Shown one piece after another: positions 36,601 to 46,594 of a stretch of DNA of 64,000 nt (its first letter is position 1; each line of letters opens with the position of its first letter). The notes beneath the pieces were generated by a model that was given only the letters and a program-made list of their open reading frames with translations, was not told where the DNA came from and did not search any database. The position numbers and the translations under genes were made by a program. The DNA is from Argyresthia goedartella (Eukaryota; Arthropoda; Insecta; Lepidoptera; Argyresthiidae): the NCBI GenBank assembly GCA_949825045.1, contig OX463824.1, positions 29,110,001-29,174,000 of the forward strand, given 5' to 3'.

Positions 36601-39600
36601 GGCAAAAGAGGTTCTTTATGTCTCTGCTTATATTTTTAGGTCTCGAAATATTATAAAATGTGATAAATATCTTGACTGCAGCTTCTGTACCGCTAGGTAC
36701 TTGTACATCGCTGAAGCAGTCGTCTATACATAGATCATACCTTCCTTTTCTGCATAATTAAGAAATAATGAAATTGTTTTGTTATCTTTAAGTCAATAGT
36801 GTTTCTTGTTTTTATAACAATTGCGTTTTTTTCAGAATTGTCATTGTCACTGCAGCATAAAAAATAGTTGCCAAGCAGAATATCTTTAGATTTAAAGAAG
36901 ACAATGCAAGAATAGAAGCAATATCTAAACAACGACGAAGAAAAATAAAATTTTATCAACGCGTCTAACACTCCTCACAAAAAACATCTAGATGTGTACG
37001 AAATGCTTATAGATAAACTAAAACAGGAAGGTGTTCAACAGGAACATGTAATAATGCTAAAATTACATTATTAAAACATTTTTATTAAAAGAAGCTGGCG
37101 ATACGCTAAGCCACTACTTTGCAAGCCACTAGCGACATTTTTTATTCCTTTTTTTATTGGCAAAAGGCTGCGACCAAACACAGCCAGATAATATTTATTT
37201 ATTTCTTCATTACTCGTGCGTTTCACTTCGCAAACGTGTAGTGTACTGCATGCATAATAAACATTTCATTTCATTTCATTTCATAAAATAAGTAATTCAC
37301 TTCGTGAAGCAAGAGAGTAGATAAGGGCTGTCATCAATCGCTTAATTATGTACTTAATATTTGTCCCTTTCTTATACTCACGTGGGGCATAGATAAAAGT
37401 TGAGATAGACTGTGTCCCAGAATTGTTATTATTGGGCTCCTATGCTTTAGATATTGTTCTGAGGGTCTAAGGTAACTTGGCACCTCGCTATGATGACGTC
37501 ATAGTGTCCGTTAGTGTCGTACTGGCACTTCCAGTGGTAGAGCAAGCGAGAGAGGGACAGGAATTGCTCGCAAGTGCCAAGTTAACTTTGTTATATTACA
37601 TAACACACAAGGTCAGCTAGCTAGAAGGTGAGTAAATATAAACTCGAATAAGTTTGACATCTCAAGACATCAAAGTTTACTCGAGTTTAGTGTTAACTTG
37701 CGTTCGAAATAGTCGCACTAAGTAGGTACTCACACACAATATCTTATCCTTGATGACGTCGATTTGAGCGCAGCCGAAAATGACCATAGACAAGGCTACA
37801 CTGTCCACTCCGAAGTACATGTAGGCGCTCAAACAGATCGTCACTAGCTGGAAGCAGTAGCCCAACTCGTATTGAGGCGACCTCTCCGTACTTACTGGCA
37901 TCCTGGTATAGGGTAAGAAATATCGGCTATACAAAAAACATTTACATTTATACAAGGTGACATTAAATAAACTGATCATATTTTAGGGCATGATAGTACC
38001 TATCCTAATCTTATCTCATTGGTAACAGTTATGACGGTAGTATTTTATGTTTAATTTTCAGTAACTTCAACGTGTTCTTAGACAGATGCCAATATCCACT
38101 ACTGTCAGAGGATATATTTCATCCCTCTCTAAGTATAGATGCCTCAGATATTACACTAACGCCTTTAGTTCAAGCTCCTATACGAAAATATAAATTTCAT
38201 AAAGGTAACTATACCGCAATAAACAACTCTTTGCTAAGTACCGACTGGGAAAAAGAACTCTCTAATATGGATACAGAAACCGCTGTGGAATATTTATATG
38301 AAAACCTATACAAATATAGATCTTTACATTCCTATCTCGACCACACATAAAAATAACACATATCCTGTATGGTATTCTGACAGTCTGGTGAAAGTTATCC
38401 GTGAAAAGACTGAGGCGCATAAAAAATGGAAAAAGTATGGTAATAGGGACGATTATGATGAGTTTTCTTTGTTACGGGCTCGTTATCACTGACTACATGA
38501 AGCTTGCTATATCAGAATGATTCTCAATGCTCAGAAATCTATTAAAGCTGACCCTAAGAAACTATGGAGTTTTGTTAAATCAAAAAAAAGTAATAGTAAT
38601 TACCCTACCACACTTACATTGGGAGATTATATACTTACAAAGGGCTCTGACATTGCTGATGGATTTAATATTTTTTTTCATAATATGTTCGCATCCAAAG
38701 CTTTACATGGATCTACCCCCTCCACAGAATGGGGCTGCAGATAATATCAGCTCTGCTACTATGTCTGTGCCAAGGGTATCACGTCTACTTAGCTCATTAG
38801 ACATTAATAAGGGCGCAGGTTGTGACAATATAGCTCCGATTTTTATGGTAAGATGTTCAAAAGCTATCACCCCTATTATCAATAAATCCATCAGGGAGGG
38901 ATTATTCCCTACCATATGGAAACAGGCACGTATAGTCCCCATCCATAAAAAAGGCTTAAAAAACAAAATTGAGAATTATAGACCTATCTCCATTTTAAAT
39001 ATCTTCGGTAAAATTTTAGAAAAGGTAGTTTATGATGCAATTTATACTAACATATCTATAGGAATACCACAGGAACCGCACGGATTTCACGGATCGACTG
39101 TCACTAATCTTTCAATCTTTACAAAGTTCATACTAAGCAACATGGAAAAAAATAAGCAAGTTGATGTGGTCTACACTGATTTTGAGAAGGCTTTCGATCG
39201 TGTAGACCACTTCCTCCTGCTACAGAAATTAAATAAACTAGGAATACATGGTGATTTGTTACGATGGATCGAATAATACCTATCAAACCGTTCACAAGCA
39301 GTTGTAGTTGGTGGATACAGATCCAACTATGTGGATATCCCGTCTAGAGTAACGCAAGGATCTCACTTGGGACCGTTGTTATACAACGCATACTTATATG
39401 ATATATACAAATGTCTTGAACATTCAAATTATTTGATGTATGCAGATGATACCAAGATATATCTGGATATCAAAGATCAAAACAATAGTATAAATTTGCA
39501 ATCCGATTTACATAACTTAGAATAATACTATAGACAAAACCGTATCACGGTAAACAGCACGAAATGTCAGGTAATTTCTTTTAGTAGGCGCCGAAATACG

Positions 39601-42004
39601 ATAAATTTTCCATATACGGTTCCAATTCAAAGAGTGCAGTCAGTAAGAGACTTATATAGGTATCTTATTCGACTCTAAGTTTATGCTTGATCAACACATT
39701 GATAATATATGGAATAAAGCCTATAGAAATTTAGGATTTGTGATGCGTACCTGCTCGGTATGGGGATCTTGGTTGCATTAAAAATGTATATTTTGCGTAT
39801 GTACGTAGTGTACTAGAATACGGAAGCATTATATGGTCACATTGTTATCAAACTTACAAAGACCGCATTGAAAGAGTACAGAAAAAGTTTCTGAGTTACC
39901 TTAACTATAGGGCTCGCTCCTCTCATTCCACATATGAAGACAGTTGCTCCGGACATCGTATTCTTCCTCTGGCAGACAGACGAGTGATGTTAGATGTAAT
40001 GTTCCTGTACGACATACTTGTGTCGCGAGTCGACTGCCCCGCGCTGGTGCGTTCGGTGGCGCACTGCACGCCGCTGCGGCGCACGCGCCACACGCCGTTG
40101 CTGCGTGAGCCAGCGCGACGCACTAACTACGCCGCCAACGAGCCGCTCACCAGGATCACACGTACTTACAATAACACCTTCCAACACATCGACCCGTTCA
40201 ATAACTCCAGAGCCTCCTTCAGAAACTGCATTCTCAAACACTTTACACAACCGGAACAATAAACTAAGCAACATATTATATTATTATACAGAAATATATT
40301 TATTGCATATCTTTTTATATATAATCTATTCTATCTATATAATCTATTTATATAATCTGTTTAGTATATCTACATTATATACTTATATAAACATAAATAT
40401 GTAAATGTAAAAGAATGAAAGTATTAAAAAATAAAAAAATATAAATAAATTTATAAAAAATAAAAAAAATATAACTACTACTACTGGTCCGTTTCTTTTT
40501 GCCTCACTAAAACACATACTGTAACAACAAAAGGATCTTTTTGGGGTAATCTATTATTGGCTATGTAATTCGTGTTAATTTTAAGGATTATCTGTTTTGT
40601 AACGCTGTTGATTACCTGAATAAATAAATAAATAAATAAATCCATCATTATAAACAACTTTCCCCAAGAAACATATGGTCGCAAATGGATAAAAGTATTT
40701 GTCCCACAGAACATTGACCCGATCAGCTGATTACAAGTTACTACGGAGGACCCAATTTTTTTGTTTTCGTTTGACGTCCATTTGAGACCTGTCAATTTTT
40801 TTTTCTAACTCCCGGCGAGGATTCGACCCCGAGAACTCTCGCTTGCAAGGCAGCAGAACCCAACAAACAAACATCTTAAAACCTACGACTTAAATCATAA
40901 AATCTCTGGCATGTATAATGAACTACAAGTACCTACCATTTAGATAGATGGTCAATCTAATCTCAGACTAGGTGGAGCTATAGCATATGGCTCAAGACCG
41001 ACCCAACGGAAAACTGAACTGAGAGAATTCCTGCTGAGGGGTTACAGAAATGAAAGTAAGAAGTAAATTCCAGATTAAGGACTGACTGACCACATCTTAA
41101 AGGGGAACTCCCGGCACCCAGCGTCATCGAACAGCGGCTTCAGCGCCCACAGGCCGCAGGTGGCTTGCGCACTGATCATAAACATGAGAAGCAGCCGCTT
41201 TATCCTTGCAGCCTGAAACCTGTGGATTCTACATTCAGACAGTGCTTTCTGTCCTGGGATATAAGTACCTATTGATGGTAACCCGAAGTCACAATCTAAT
41301 TCTAATACAAAAAGGCCCTGCCATGGACACGGGGAAAGGCCAAAGAATTAGGTGGTAAAATTGGACGGAACCAATGGGCATTTAATCACTGAAAAATCTT
41401 GAGAATCCGAACTACTCTATTCGGTATTTATTGTTGAGGTGAACGTTAGTTTAACTTCACACAACCCAACCACATTTTGAGGCATCGTGATTTTGAACCT
41501 ATTAATAATATTCAAAACCCATAAAAGGAAAAAAATGACCTCTATTGCAGTAATGGGTAGTTGAGGTGTTAAGTGCAGTCCTAGTTCTAACATGTGACTT
41601 CGGGCGCCACGAAATCTTCATCAAAACCTTTCGTGCTCCTTGCTCTCAGGCTTCAAAAGCTCCGAATCTATAACTTCAAGCAGCATCCTCAGCATTTCCT
41701 TATTGACAAGAAACACTGTCAGTTTGAAACACAGACAAGCTTGGGTAAACGGCAGATATGCAGCTTGGGACACCTCCTCCAAGTCACCCCAAACTTGTAT
41801 GATGTAGACAGCTTGAAATATAAGAAAGAGATACTGCAAAGACACCATGAAAATTCGGTAAAACTTTTGCATCCTGGATTCATTTTTTGCTGGCAGCCAA
41901 ACACCTAAAAACTTCATGACCATTCTTGGTCTATCGAGGTAGACATTTTCTGCAATATATGGCGGTATAGCTTTATTTCTATTGATCAGCTTCATGATAA
42001 CCAT
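27637..42004 (-). CDS. Or-B, insect odorant receptor (7tm_6 family), complete
   Basis: Seven exons, read right to left: 42004-41628, 41219-41091, 37902-37734, 33141-33029, 32827-32623, 32368-32213, 27693-27637. Junctions are GT-AG, phases agree, and the sum is 1206 nt (401 aa plus stop). Seven hydrophobic segments; family text [49 protein letters not shown] and SYSYFAVL. It is paralogous to Or-A, and four exon lengths match exactly. Exon 5 here is 205 nt, the sum of Or-A exons 5a and 5b. The introns are long and host a LINE, the LTR-like unit and several MITEs. The terminal exon lies 4.5 kb past exon 6 and might instead belong to a decayed third receptor nearby. Same expected channel role with Orco; ligand unknown. 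Confidence 0.87.
28035..28130 (-). pseudogene. decayed odorant-receptor exon 6 fragment
   Basis: The minus strand reads CTGGCCATGCTGCGCATG then CCGCGCGGGACATTACATGC and, after a gap of about 23 bp, GCGGTGATTTGTTGTGATGA. Or-B exon 6 and its donor read CTGGCCATGCTGTGCATG, CCGCGCGGGACATTACGTGC and GCGGTGAGTTGCTGTGAGAG. The deletion removes the LSRQTFI codons and the frame is lost. It is a remnant of a third tandem receptor. Confidence 0.65.
28131..29710. other. intronic DNA with a GC-rich GGCGGC/GGTGGT tract and a hairpin
   Basis: 28800-28870 is a purine-rich repeat of GGCGGC and GGTGGTGG, in a GC-rich patch reaching about 29060. A perfect hairpin lies at 29447-29485. No gene is seen. Confidence 0.5.
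29447..29485. repeat. perfect hairpin
   Basis: Arms GTTACCAGGGATGTC and GACATCCCTGGTAAC with a 15-base loop, extendable by G-U pairing to 18 pairs. It is too short for a usual microRNA precursor. Confidence 0.85.
29711..31948 (+). mobile_element. solo LTR-like unit, copy 2
   Basis: Starts TGTAATGG and ends CCGTTACA (TG...CA). It is flanked by AAAT at 29707-29710 and 31949-31952, a 4-bp target duplication as made by Gypsy or BEL/Pao integrases. A TATA box and initiator in plus orientation sit inside at 30388-30424. 31090-31948 and 29711-29757 match copy 1 (2207-4148) in reverse. No coding region was found, so it is read as a solo LTR; at 2.2 kb it would be long, and the middle 1.3 kb could be a separate insertion. 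Confidence 0.65.
30388..30424 (+). promoter_or_regulatory. TATA box and initiator of the LTR-like unit
   Basis: TATAAATA at 30388-30395 is followed about 32 bp later by TCAGT at 30420-30424, the arthropod initiator consensus and spacing. It is probably the retroelement promoter. In copy 1 this segment is absent. Confidence 0.65.
32213..32368 (-). CDS. Or-B exon 6
   Basis: The acceptor is TTGTTTGCAG and the donor ATCGCG|GTGAGT. It is 156 nt, encoding [20 protein letters not shown] and [17 protein letters not shown]. Confidence 0.93.
32623..32827 (-). CDS. Or-B exon 5 (equivalent of Or-A 5a plus 5b)
   Basis: The acceptor is CTATTACAG and the donor GCGAGG|GTCAGT. It is 205 nt, [20 protein letters not shown] through [14 protein letters not shown] to [12 protein letters not shown], with no intron at the place where Or-A has one. 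Confidence 0.9.
33029..33141 (-). CDS. Or-B exon 4
   Basis: The acceptor is TACTTGCAG and the donor GCAAA|GTAAGC. It is 113 nt, encoding [20 protein letters not shown] and [16 protein letters not shown]. Confidence 0.9.
33363..33416. repeat. hairpin at the end of a dispersed repeat
   Basis: Arms AAAGTAATTTAATCACGAGA and TCTTGTGATTAAATTACTTT with a short loop. It lies at the edge of the 33365-33905 repeat and may be its terminus. Confidence 0.8.
33365..33905 (-). mobile_element. inverted copy of the 21730-22575 dispersed repeat
   Basis: Carries ACATTCAAATTTCGAACGCC twice in tandem and the end text GAGCTTATGATATGTGTGTA. It lies between Or-B exons 4 and 3, opposite in orientation to the copy in Or-A. 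Confidence 0.7.
33906..34484. other. Or-B intron with a LINE 3' tail scrap
   Basis: 34375-34437 matches the last bases of the 3053-4096 LINE family (TGTAAATATCTACAGTAAAA). The rest is unrecognised. Confidence 0.45.
34485..34832 (-). pseudogene. retroelement-type C-terminal protein fragment
   Basis: A 115-codon frame with [40 protein letters not shown] and [21 protein letters not shown] recognise this as the phrase that ends many retrotransposon-linked proteins in insects (VETLGPWG...LGQRIxxAIQRGNA), but I cannot name the clade. Its start is missing, and AATAAAG-like 3' text follows. A decayed insertion in an Or-B intron. Confidence 0.55.
34941..35020 (+). CDS. THAP-domain N-terminal exon (partial)
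   Basis: ATG at 34941 opens [20 protein letters not shown] then DGVSFH and reaches a consensus donor CATAC|GTAAGT at 35021. The start and the first two zinc ligands (C-x4-C) are typical of THAP DNA-binding domains of P-element-like or host THAP proteins. The downstream exon with the last Cys and His was not found. It may be a dead fragment or an unmapped small gene inside the Or-B intron on the opposite strand. Confidence 0.5.
35602..35757. mobile_element. short foldback MITE
   Basis: Arms GTAAAACGGGGTGTATTTTG and, reverse-complemented from the right, GTAAAACGGGGTGTATTGAT. The interior of about 80 bp is imperfectly paired. Confidence 0.65.
35774..35898. mobile_element. short MITE with CAGCCCCCTTA ends
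   Basis: Left end CAGCCCCCTTAATTAGTAAC and right-end reverse complement CAGCCCCCTTATTCAGTAAC. It is about 125 bp with no coding text. Confidence 0.65.
35899..37468. other. Or-B intron, nothing firmly recognised
   Basis: The short open frames on both strands show no family resemblance. A (CATTT)n-like run at 37261-37285 follows AATAAACATTTC, possibly the tail of an unseen retroposon. Confidence 0.4.
37469..37590. mobile_element. MITE of the 4703-4827 family
   Basis: Ends GGTAACTTGGCACCTCGC and GTGCCAAGTTAACTTTG, interior TGATGACGTCATAG and GCAAGCGAGAGAGGGA, as in the spastin-intron copy. Confidence 0.75.
37734..37902 (-). CDS. Or-B exon 3
   Basis: The acceptor is CTATACCAG and the donor TTGTGT|GTGAGT. 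It is 169 nt, encoding [20 protein letters not shown] and the fourth membrane segment to [10 protein letters not shown]. Confidence 0.9.
38060..40470 (+). mobile_element. 5'-truncated LINE with nearly full RT, decayed
   Basis: Linker text [20 protein letters not shown], then [62 protein letters not shown] and the catalytic YADDTKIY, then a C-terminus with [20 protein letters not shown] and [10 protein letters not shown]. Several frameshifts and stops are present (for example at 38348, 39274 and 39523). The C-terminal coding part at 40020-40145 is sharply GC-rich. Jockey/CR1-group. It lies in an Or-B intron, antisense to the gene. Confidence 0.85.
40471..41090. other. Or-B intron with tRNA-like scrap
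   Basis: 40808-40860 on the minus strand has a B-box-like GGGGTCGAATCC. A partial SINE head is possible. The rest is unrecognised. Confidence 0.35.
41091..41219 (-). CDS. Or-B exon 2
   Basis: The acceptor is ATCCACAG and the donor ATGTG|GTCAGT. It encodes [20 protein letters not shown] and [20 protein letters not shown]. It is nine nucleotides shorter than its Or-A counterpart. Confidence 0.88.
41628..42004 (-). CDS. Or-B exon 1
   Basis: ATG at 42004 ([20 protein letters not shown]) or the in-frame ATG three codons later; the donor is CGAAAG|GTTTTG. It contains [17 protein letters not shown] and two membrane segments ([15 protein letters not shown] and [17 protein letters not shown]). Confidence 0.88.
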
Positions 42005-42734
42005 CAGAAACTGAGACCTAAATGCAAATGGTACTTCTCCTTATATGTGTCCTTTTGTAATTTCCATCGTAGCGATGTTTAATAGTCTAATTACTAGAAA
42101 ACAAGGGTTTGAAGGGTTTAAACTAAGTGGAAACCGTTTGGAAATAATCACGGCAAAACAGATTTCCTTTGTAAGGATTTGTTTAGTCGACAATTGCTCA
42201 AACCTTTCATTACATCAAGCAATTACCGGAGAATCGTGGTGACAAAGTAGTACTTATTTAATAGGAACGTATAATATACTTACAATAAGTACCTATGTCG
42301 TTTGTCAAATTACTTGTTGGTGTAATGGGGAATTGATAATGACGAGCGATGACAAAATTAAACCAATTAGATTCAACAAAAAGTTTAAAAAATAATTCAT
42401 CTAAATGCGTCAAAGCCGTTTGCGAGTTTTGCGTTTTTTTCCTCAGGCGAAGAAGGTTCTTACGTAGAGAAAAATGTTAAAAAACGCAAATTGAACAGGA
42501 AAAATCGAAGTTCTTTGGTTCAGTTCATGCCTCGGTATTGGTGGCTTGGTATCTAAGTATTTACCAGAGCTGCAGGATACCAAAATTATCACACGGTCAG
42601 CTGACAAAGAAACGGCAACTGATTTTTAGTACTAATACTAATAGTAGTGATTTAAACTAGATTGTTCGACAAAAGGGAAACTCTCTAAACCTAAGATAAT
42701 TTTACAAAATAAGCAGGGTTTTTCTAGCAATCAA
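42005..42734. other. 5' flank of Or-B
   Basis: The promoter is expected here, but no TATA box or other element stands out. AT-rich. Confidence 0.35.
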
Positions 42735-43260
42735 TTGACAAATACTAGGAAAAAGGAACAGCATGGTCATATTAAAATAATGCACCAAAATATTCAGAGC
42801 TTTTCCAGCAAAATACTAAAAGTTGAATTAGTTTTAGAAAAGCATAAATATGATTTTGTTTGTTTGACAGAACATTGGCAAAAATATTACCAAATGTTAT
42901 TAAATTATTTAAATAATTTTATTGCCAGTTCTTTCAACCGACGACAGTTCGCTATTCGTGGAGGTTGTATAATAATTATAATATATTAAATTCAAAGAAC
43001 GAAAAGACATTGTTGAACTGTCGATTGAAAGATGTATTGAATTATCTTGTGTTGAGCTGGACAAACATGTTATAGTATCTGTAAATAGGCCTGCTGATAT
43101 TGACTCAATTTTTTTCTACATATTCTATTGTAAAAGTTCTATTAGTAGAGCAATTTGGAACCTACGCAGCCGTGACTCCCTTAGGGAACTGTACAAAGAA
43201 ATTAGCATTATGACTGTACCGTCACAATATATTGACGTGACGTCACGTGTACGTACGTGA
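42735..43260 (+). mobile_element. internally deleted LINE: endonuclease start joined to C-terminal tail
   Basis: Opens IKIMHQNIQSFSSKILKVEL and YDFVCLTEHWQ, the start of an AP endonuclease domain. By about 43150 it reads AIWNLRSRDSLRELYKEISI, text of the RT C-terminus of the 3053-4096 family. Most of the endonuclease and the RT core are missing. Confidence 0.65.
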
Positions 43261-43261
43261 C

Positions 43262-44140
43262 GTCAATCGGTGTACAGCAGAAAGTGATGGGGCAGTCGGT
43301 AGTCAACATACGTGTAGATATAATGCAAGTCAGTGTATTTAGTCTGACCAATAGGTGATACGAGGCAATTTACATGTTGTTTATTTCTGTTATAAAATCT
43401 TTGTGTTTGCTTAAGTACAAATGAAAATAGGTCCGGCAGATTTATCTGTTCATGTAGTTTGCGCAAGTTTGTTAGTGGGGGCGTGTTGATCGCAATTTTA
43501 ACAGCTTTGTTTTGTAAAACTTCAGGAAGTTAGTGCGACAGGTGCTACTCCATACCGGAGCAGCATAGGTGATACACGGCCGTACGAGAGTGGTGTATAT
43601 TCTAATTTTAGTGCTGGCCTTAATCTAGCGCGCCTATTAAAATAGGGCTGAGGGAGTTAAGGGCTAGTAGACCTTTAGAGCGTATTACTGCGACATGTTT
43701 ACAAAATTTTACTTTTTTATCAAGATTGACACCAAGGTAACGGACCAGATTCCAGATTATAGAATGTCCTGCAATTTTAAGTGTTTTCTAGGCTCCTGGC
43801 GATGGCGACTGGACATTGAGTTTCAGCTTCCATTTAGTAAAATAATGATGAAGGATATCAAGAGATAGCTGGAGGCGATCTTCAATAAGGTCCATATCTT
43901 TTAATCATGTGTATTAGGCAGTGTCTTCGGCGAAACATGCCAGGTTGGTTCGCGTTTGCACAGGCATCTCATTACCATACAGAAGAAACAAGTGTGGCCC
44001 AAGAATAGATCCCTGCGGCACACCAGCTGGCATAGGTCTTGGAGATGATTTAGCATAATTACTGATATGAACAGAAAAATTGCGGTCTCGTAGGTATTAC
44101 TGGACTAGTTTCCATAGCTGGTAGAAATATCCGACTTTAA
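43262..44140 (-). mobile_element. decayed LINE RT fragment on the minus strand
   Basis: Minus-strand pieces read PMPAGVPQGSILGPHLFLLY, then FAEDTA where FADDTA is expected, then NLVRYLGVNLDKKVKF and KLHEQINLPDLFSFVLKQTQ. Several stops are present. Jockey-group by motif. It lies back-to-back with the fragment before it. Confidence 0.7.
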
Positions 44141-46508
44141 AAACTTATGCAACAGACCATTGTGCCAAACGTTACCAAAGATTGTCCCAAAAAGGATCGT
44201 TCAAAGCGTGCATCTTGCTGCAACTGCGGCGAGAACCAGCCAGCCAACTATCGACGATGTAAAGAGCGAGCTAAGTACCTGGAACAAGTAGAAGCAAAGA
44301 AAACAGCCCAACAGAGACCAAGCAGGAGAATTACATCCAGCAAGACAGATGGTCGAGCATGGAATCAGGTTGCCGCTGGTGCAAACAAACCTGAAACTCA
44401 CCATGACACCGAGCCTACACCAATCAGACCACAACCACATGTATCTGATAAACCTCAAGACCCTGTAACTGCTGAAATGTTAGAGATACTGTCAATTATT
44501 AAGCGTATCAAAAATGATTTTTTTTCTTGTCAAAACATGCTTGACAAAGTCTCACTCATCGTTCTTCACCTTGGTAGATATGTCTAGTGATAGTGATTTA
44601 CGAGTTGTCTACTGGAATGCAGACGGCATACGTATGAAACTTGATTAATTATTTGATCTCTCCTCAAATTTACTATGTGCAGATTTAATTGCTTTATCCG
44701 AAACCAGACTGAGCAGTAAAACATCCATAAATACACCTGGATACGCCTGCTATCGTCAAGATAATCACGTAAGTGGCCATGGACAGGGCGTGGCTTTATT
44801 TGTGAAAAGTAACATAAAACACAACATTATTAAAATACCAGCTACTAAATATATCGAGGCAGTCGGTGTAATAGTAAACCTCTCTGGATTGGATCATGTA
44901 ATTATCTCTATTTACCAATCTCCCAATCTACCTTTAGTTTGGGAAGACCTAGATACTCTATTAAATCTCGGACCTCGGGTCATACTTGCTGGCGATTTCA
45001 ATGCACGACATCCCCACTGGTGCTTGAGTGGGGCCAATGCACACGGGAATAAATTGTTTAAACATATGCTTGACCGGGCATATATTATACATGCTCCAAT
45101 AAAGCCTACACTCGTCCACTACAATGTTAGATCCTAAAGCACAAAACCTGACTTAGTCATTGCCCAAAATATCTTTAATATCCGGAATTGACAACTTTAA
45201 CTGCCTTATCTCTAATCACCTACCTGTTTTCTTCAGTCTGGGTGGCTCTTTAGAACGTATAGTGTAGACCATATCCACTATAAATATCAAATAGCTGACT
45301 GGGCTGGATTTCGGAGACACTTGAATAATCAGATTTTCTTTTCAAGTAAAACTTTCGACTCCCTAGACGTAATCGATATTGCTGTTAATGACCTAACTGA
45401 AGTCCTTGTATCGGCTAGAGATAAATTCGTACCGAAATCATCTACAAATAAGACTCCCAAACCTCTTCCGCGCTTCATTCAGCAATTAATTAAAAAGCGA
45501 AACAAGCTTCGTTCTGACAAACACGGGGAAAGATATATCTCAGTTCGAAAAAATCTTAGACGTAGTATCAATAGCTTACAAGAACGAATAAGACAGTGAA
45601 TTAAAAAAATACAATGATGTCATGTGGGCCAAAAAACTGTCCAGATGTTGATGTAATGATCTTTGGAAATCCCTAAGTTATAAACCAGTGTCTGTGCCAC
45701 CGTTAGCTAAACAATATGGTTCACTGACCATAGGTGTTCAGGATCAATGTAATGAACTAGCAAAAGCCTTTTATAAAACATGTCACTGACGCTTAATTGG
45801 CCTACAACAGACCCTACAGTAAATGAAGTTTGCATCTCACCTAACACTCTTAAGAACTATCAAACATCGGTAGTTCATTTTCCTTCACCACCAAAAGAAG
45901 TATGGAAAAACATACGTCTACTTAAGTGTCGCAAATCTCCGGGTGTAGACAACATTCATAACATTATATTTAAAAATATTCCCCAGAAATGCGTCATCCT
46001 CCTTACCAAGATATTTAACGGTTGTATGAAATTAGGCTATTTCCCAGATGCCTGGAAGATTGCTAAGGTGATAGCGCTTAGAAAGCCGGGTAAGGATAAT
46101 ACCATTCCTTCCAACTAACGACCAATCAGTCTTTTACCAACCCAAGGCAAGTTACTAGAGCGTATCATAAGGGATCGTATTATTAATTTATTGACCATAA
46201 ATTAATGATAGAACATTTCGGGTTTCGAAGTGGGTACTCAACTATTCAATAACTAGCACGCGTGAGTGAGCATGTCTCTCATAACATGAACATCAACTTC
46301 TCTACAGGAATATTCCTTTTAGATATTGAGAGGGCTTTTGACACCGTGTGGCATGAGGGCCTTCTGCATAAACTCCTTACTATTGGCGTCAACCTGGATC
46401 TCGTAAAAATGGTTCAGTCTTACTTAAACAATCGTCAATTTAGGGTTCACATTAACGACGACACGTCTGATTTGTATCCCGTACCAGTAGGAGTTCCTCA
46501 GGGATCGA
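44141..46508 (+). mobile_element. Jockey-clade LINE, decayed, cut by a later LINE
   Basis: 44147-44587 is the Gag-like ORF1 end with CCNCGENQPANYRRC, the Jockey knuckle with Q in place of the usual H. 44582-46508 is ORF2: VVYWNADGIRMKL, ALSETRLSSKT, VILAGDFNARHPHWC (endonuclease), then FLLDIERAFDTVWHEGLLHK and PVGVPQGS (RT), where the text stops abruptly. Stops and frameshifts are many (for example at 44646, 45134 and 46116). Confidence 0.8.
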
Positions 46509-46594
46509 TCAATTCCGCTTCGAGCTGTCAATTAGTACAGACGTATCACTGGTTATTATTAAACTATATACCCACATTACTGAACTTTTACAAA

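Noticed and set aside
36735..36971. Minus-strand 78-codon frame with cysteine/phenylalanine-rich text
   Set aside because: AT-rich chance frame without any recognised domain.
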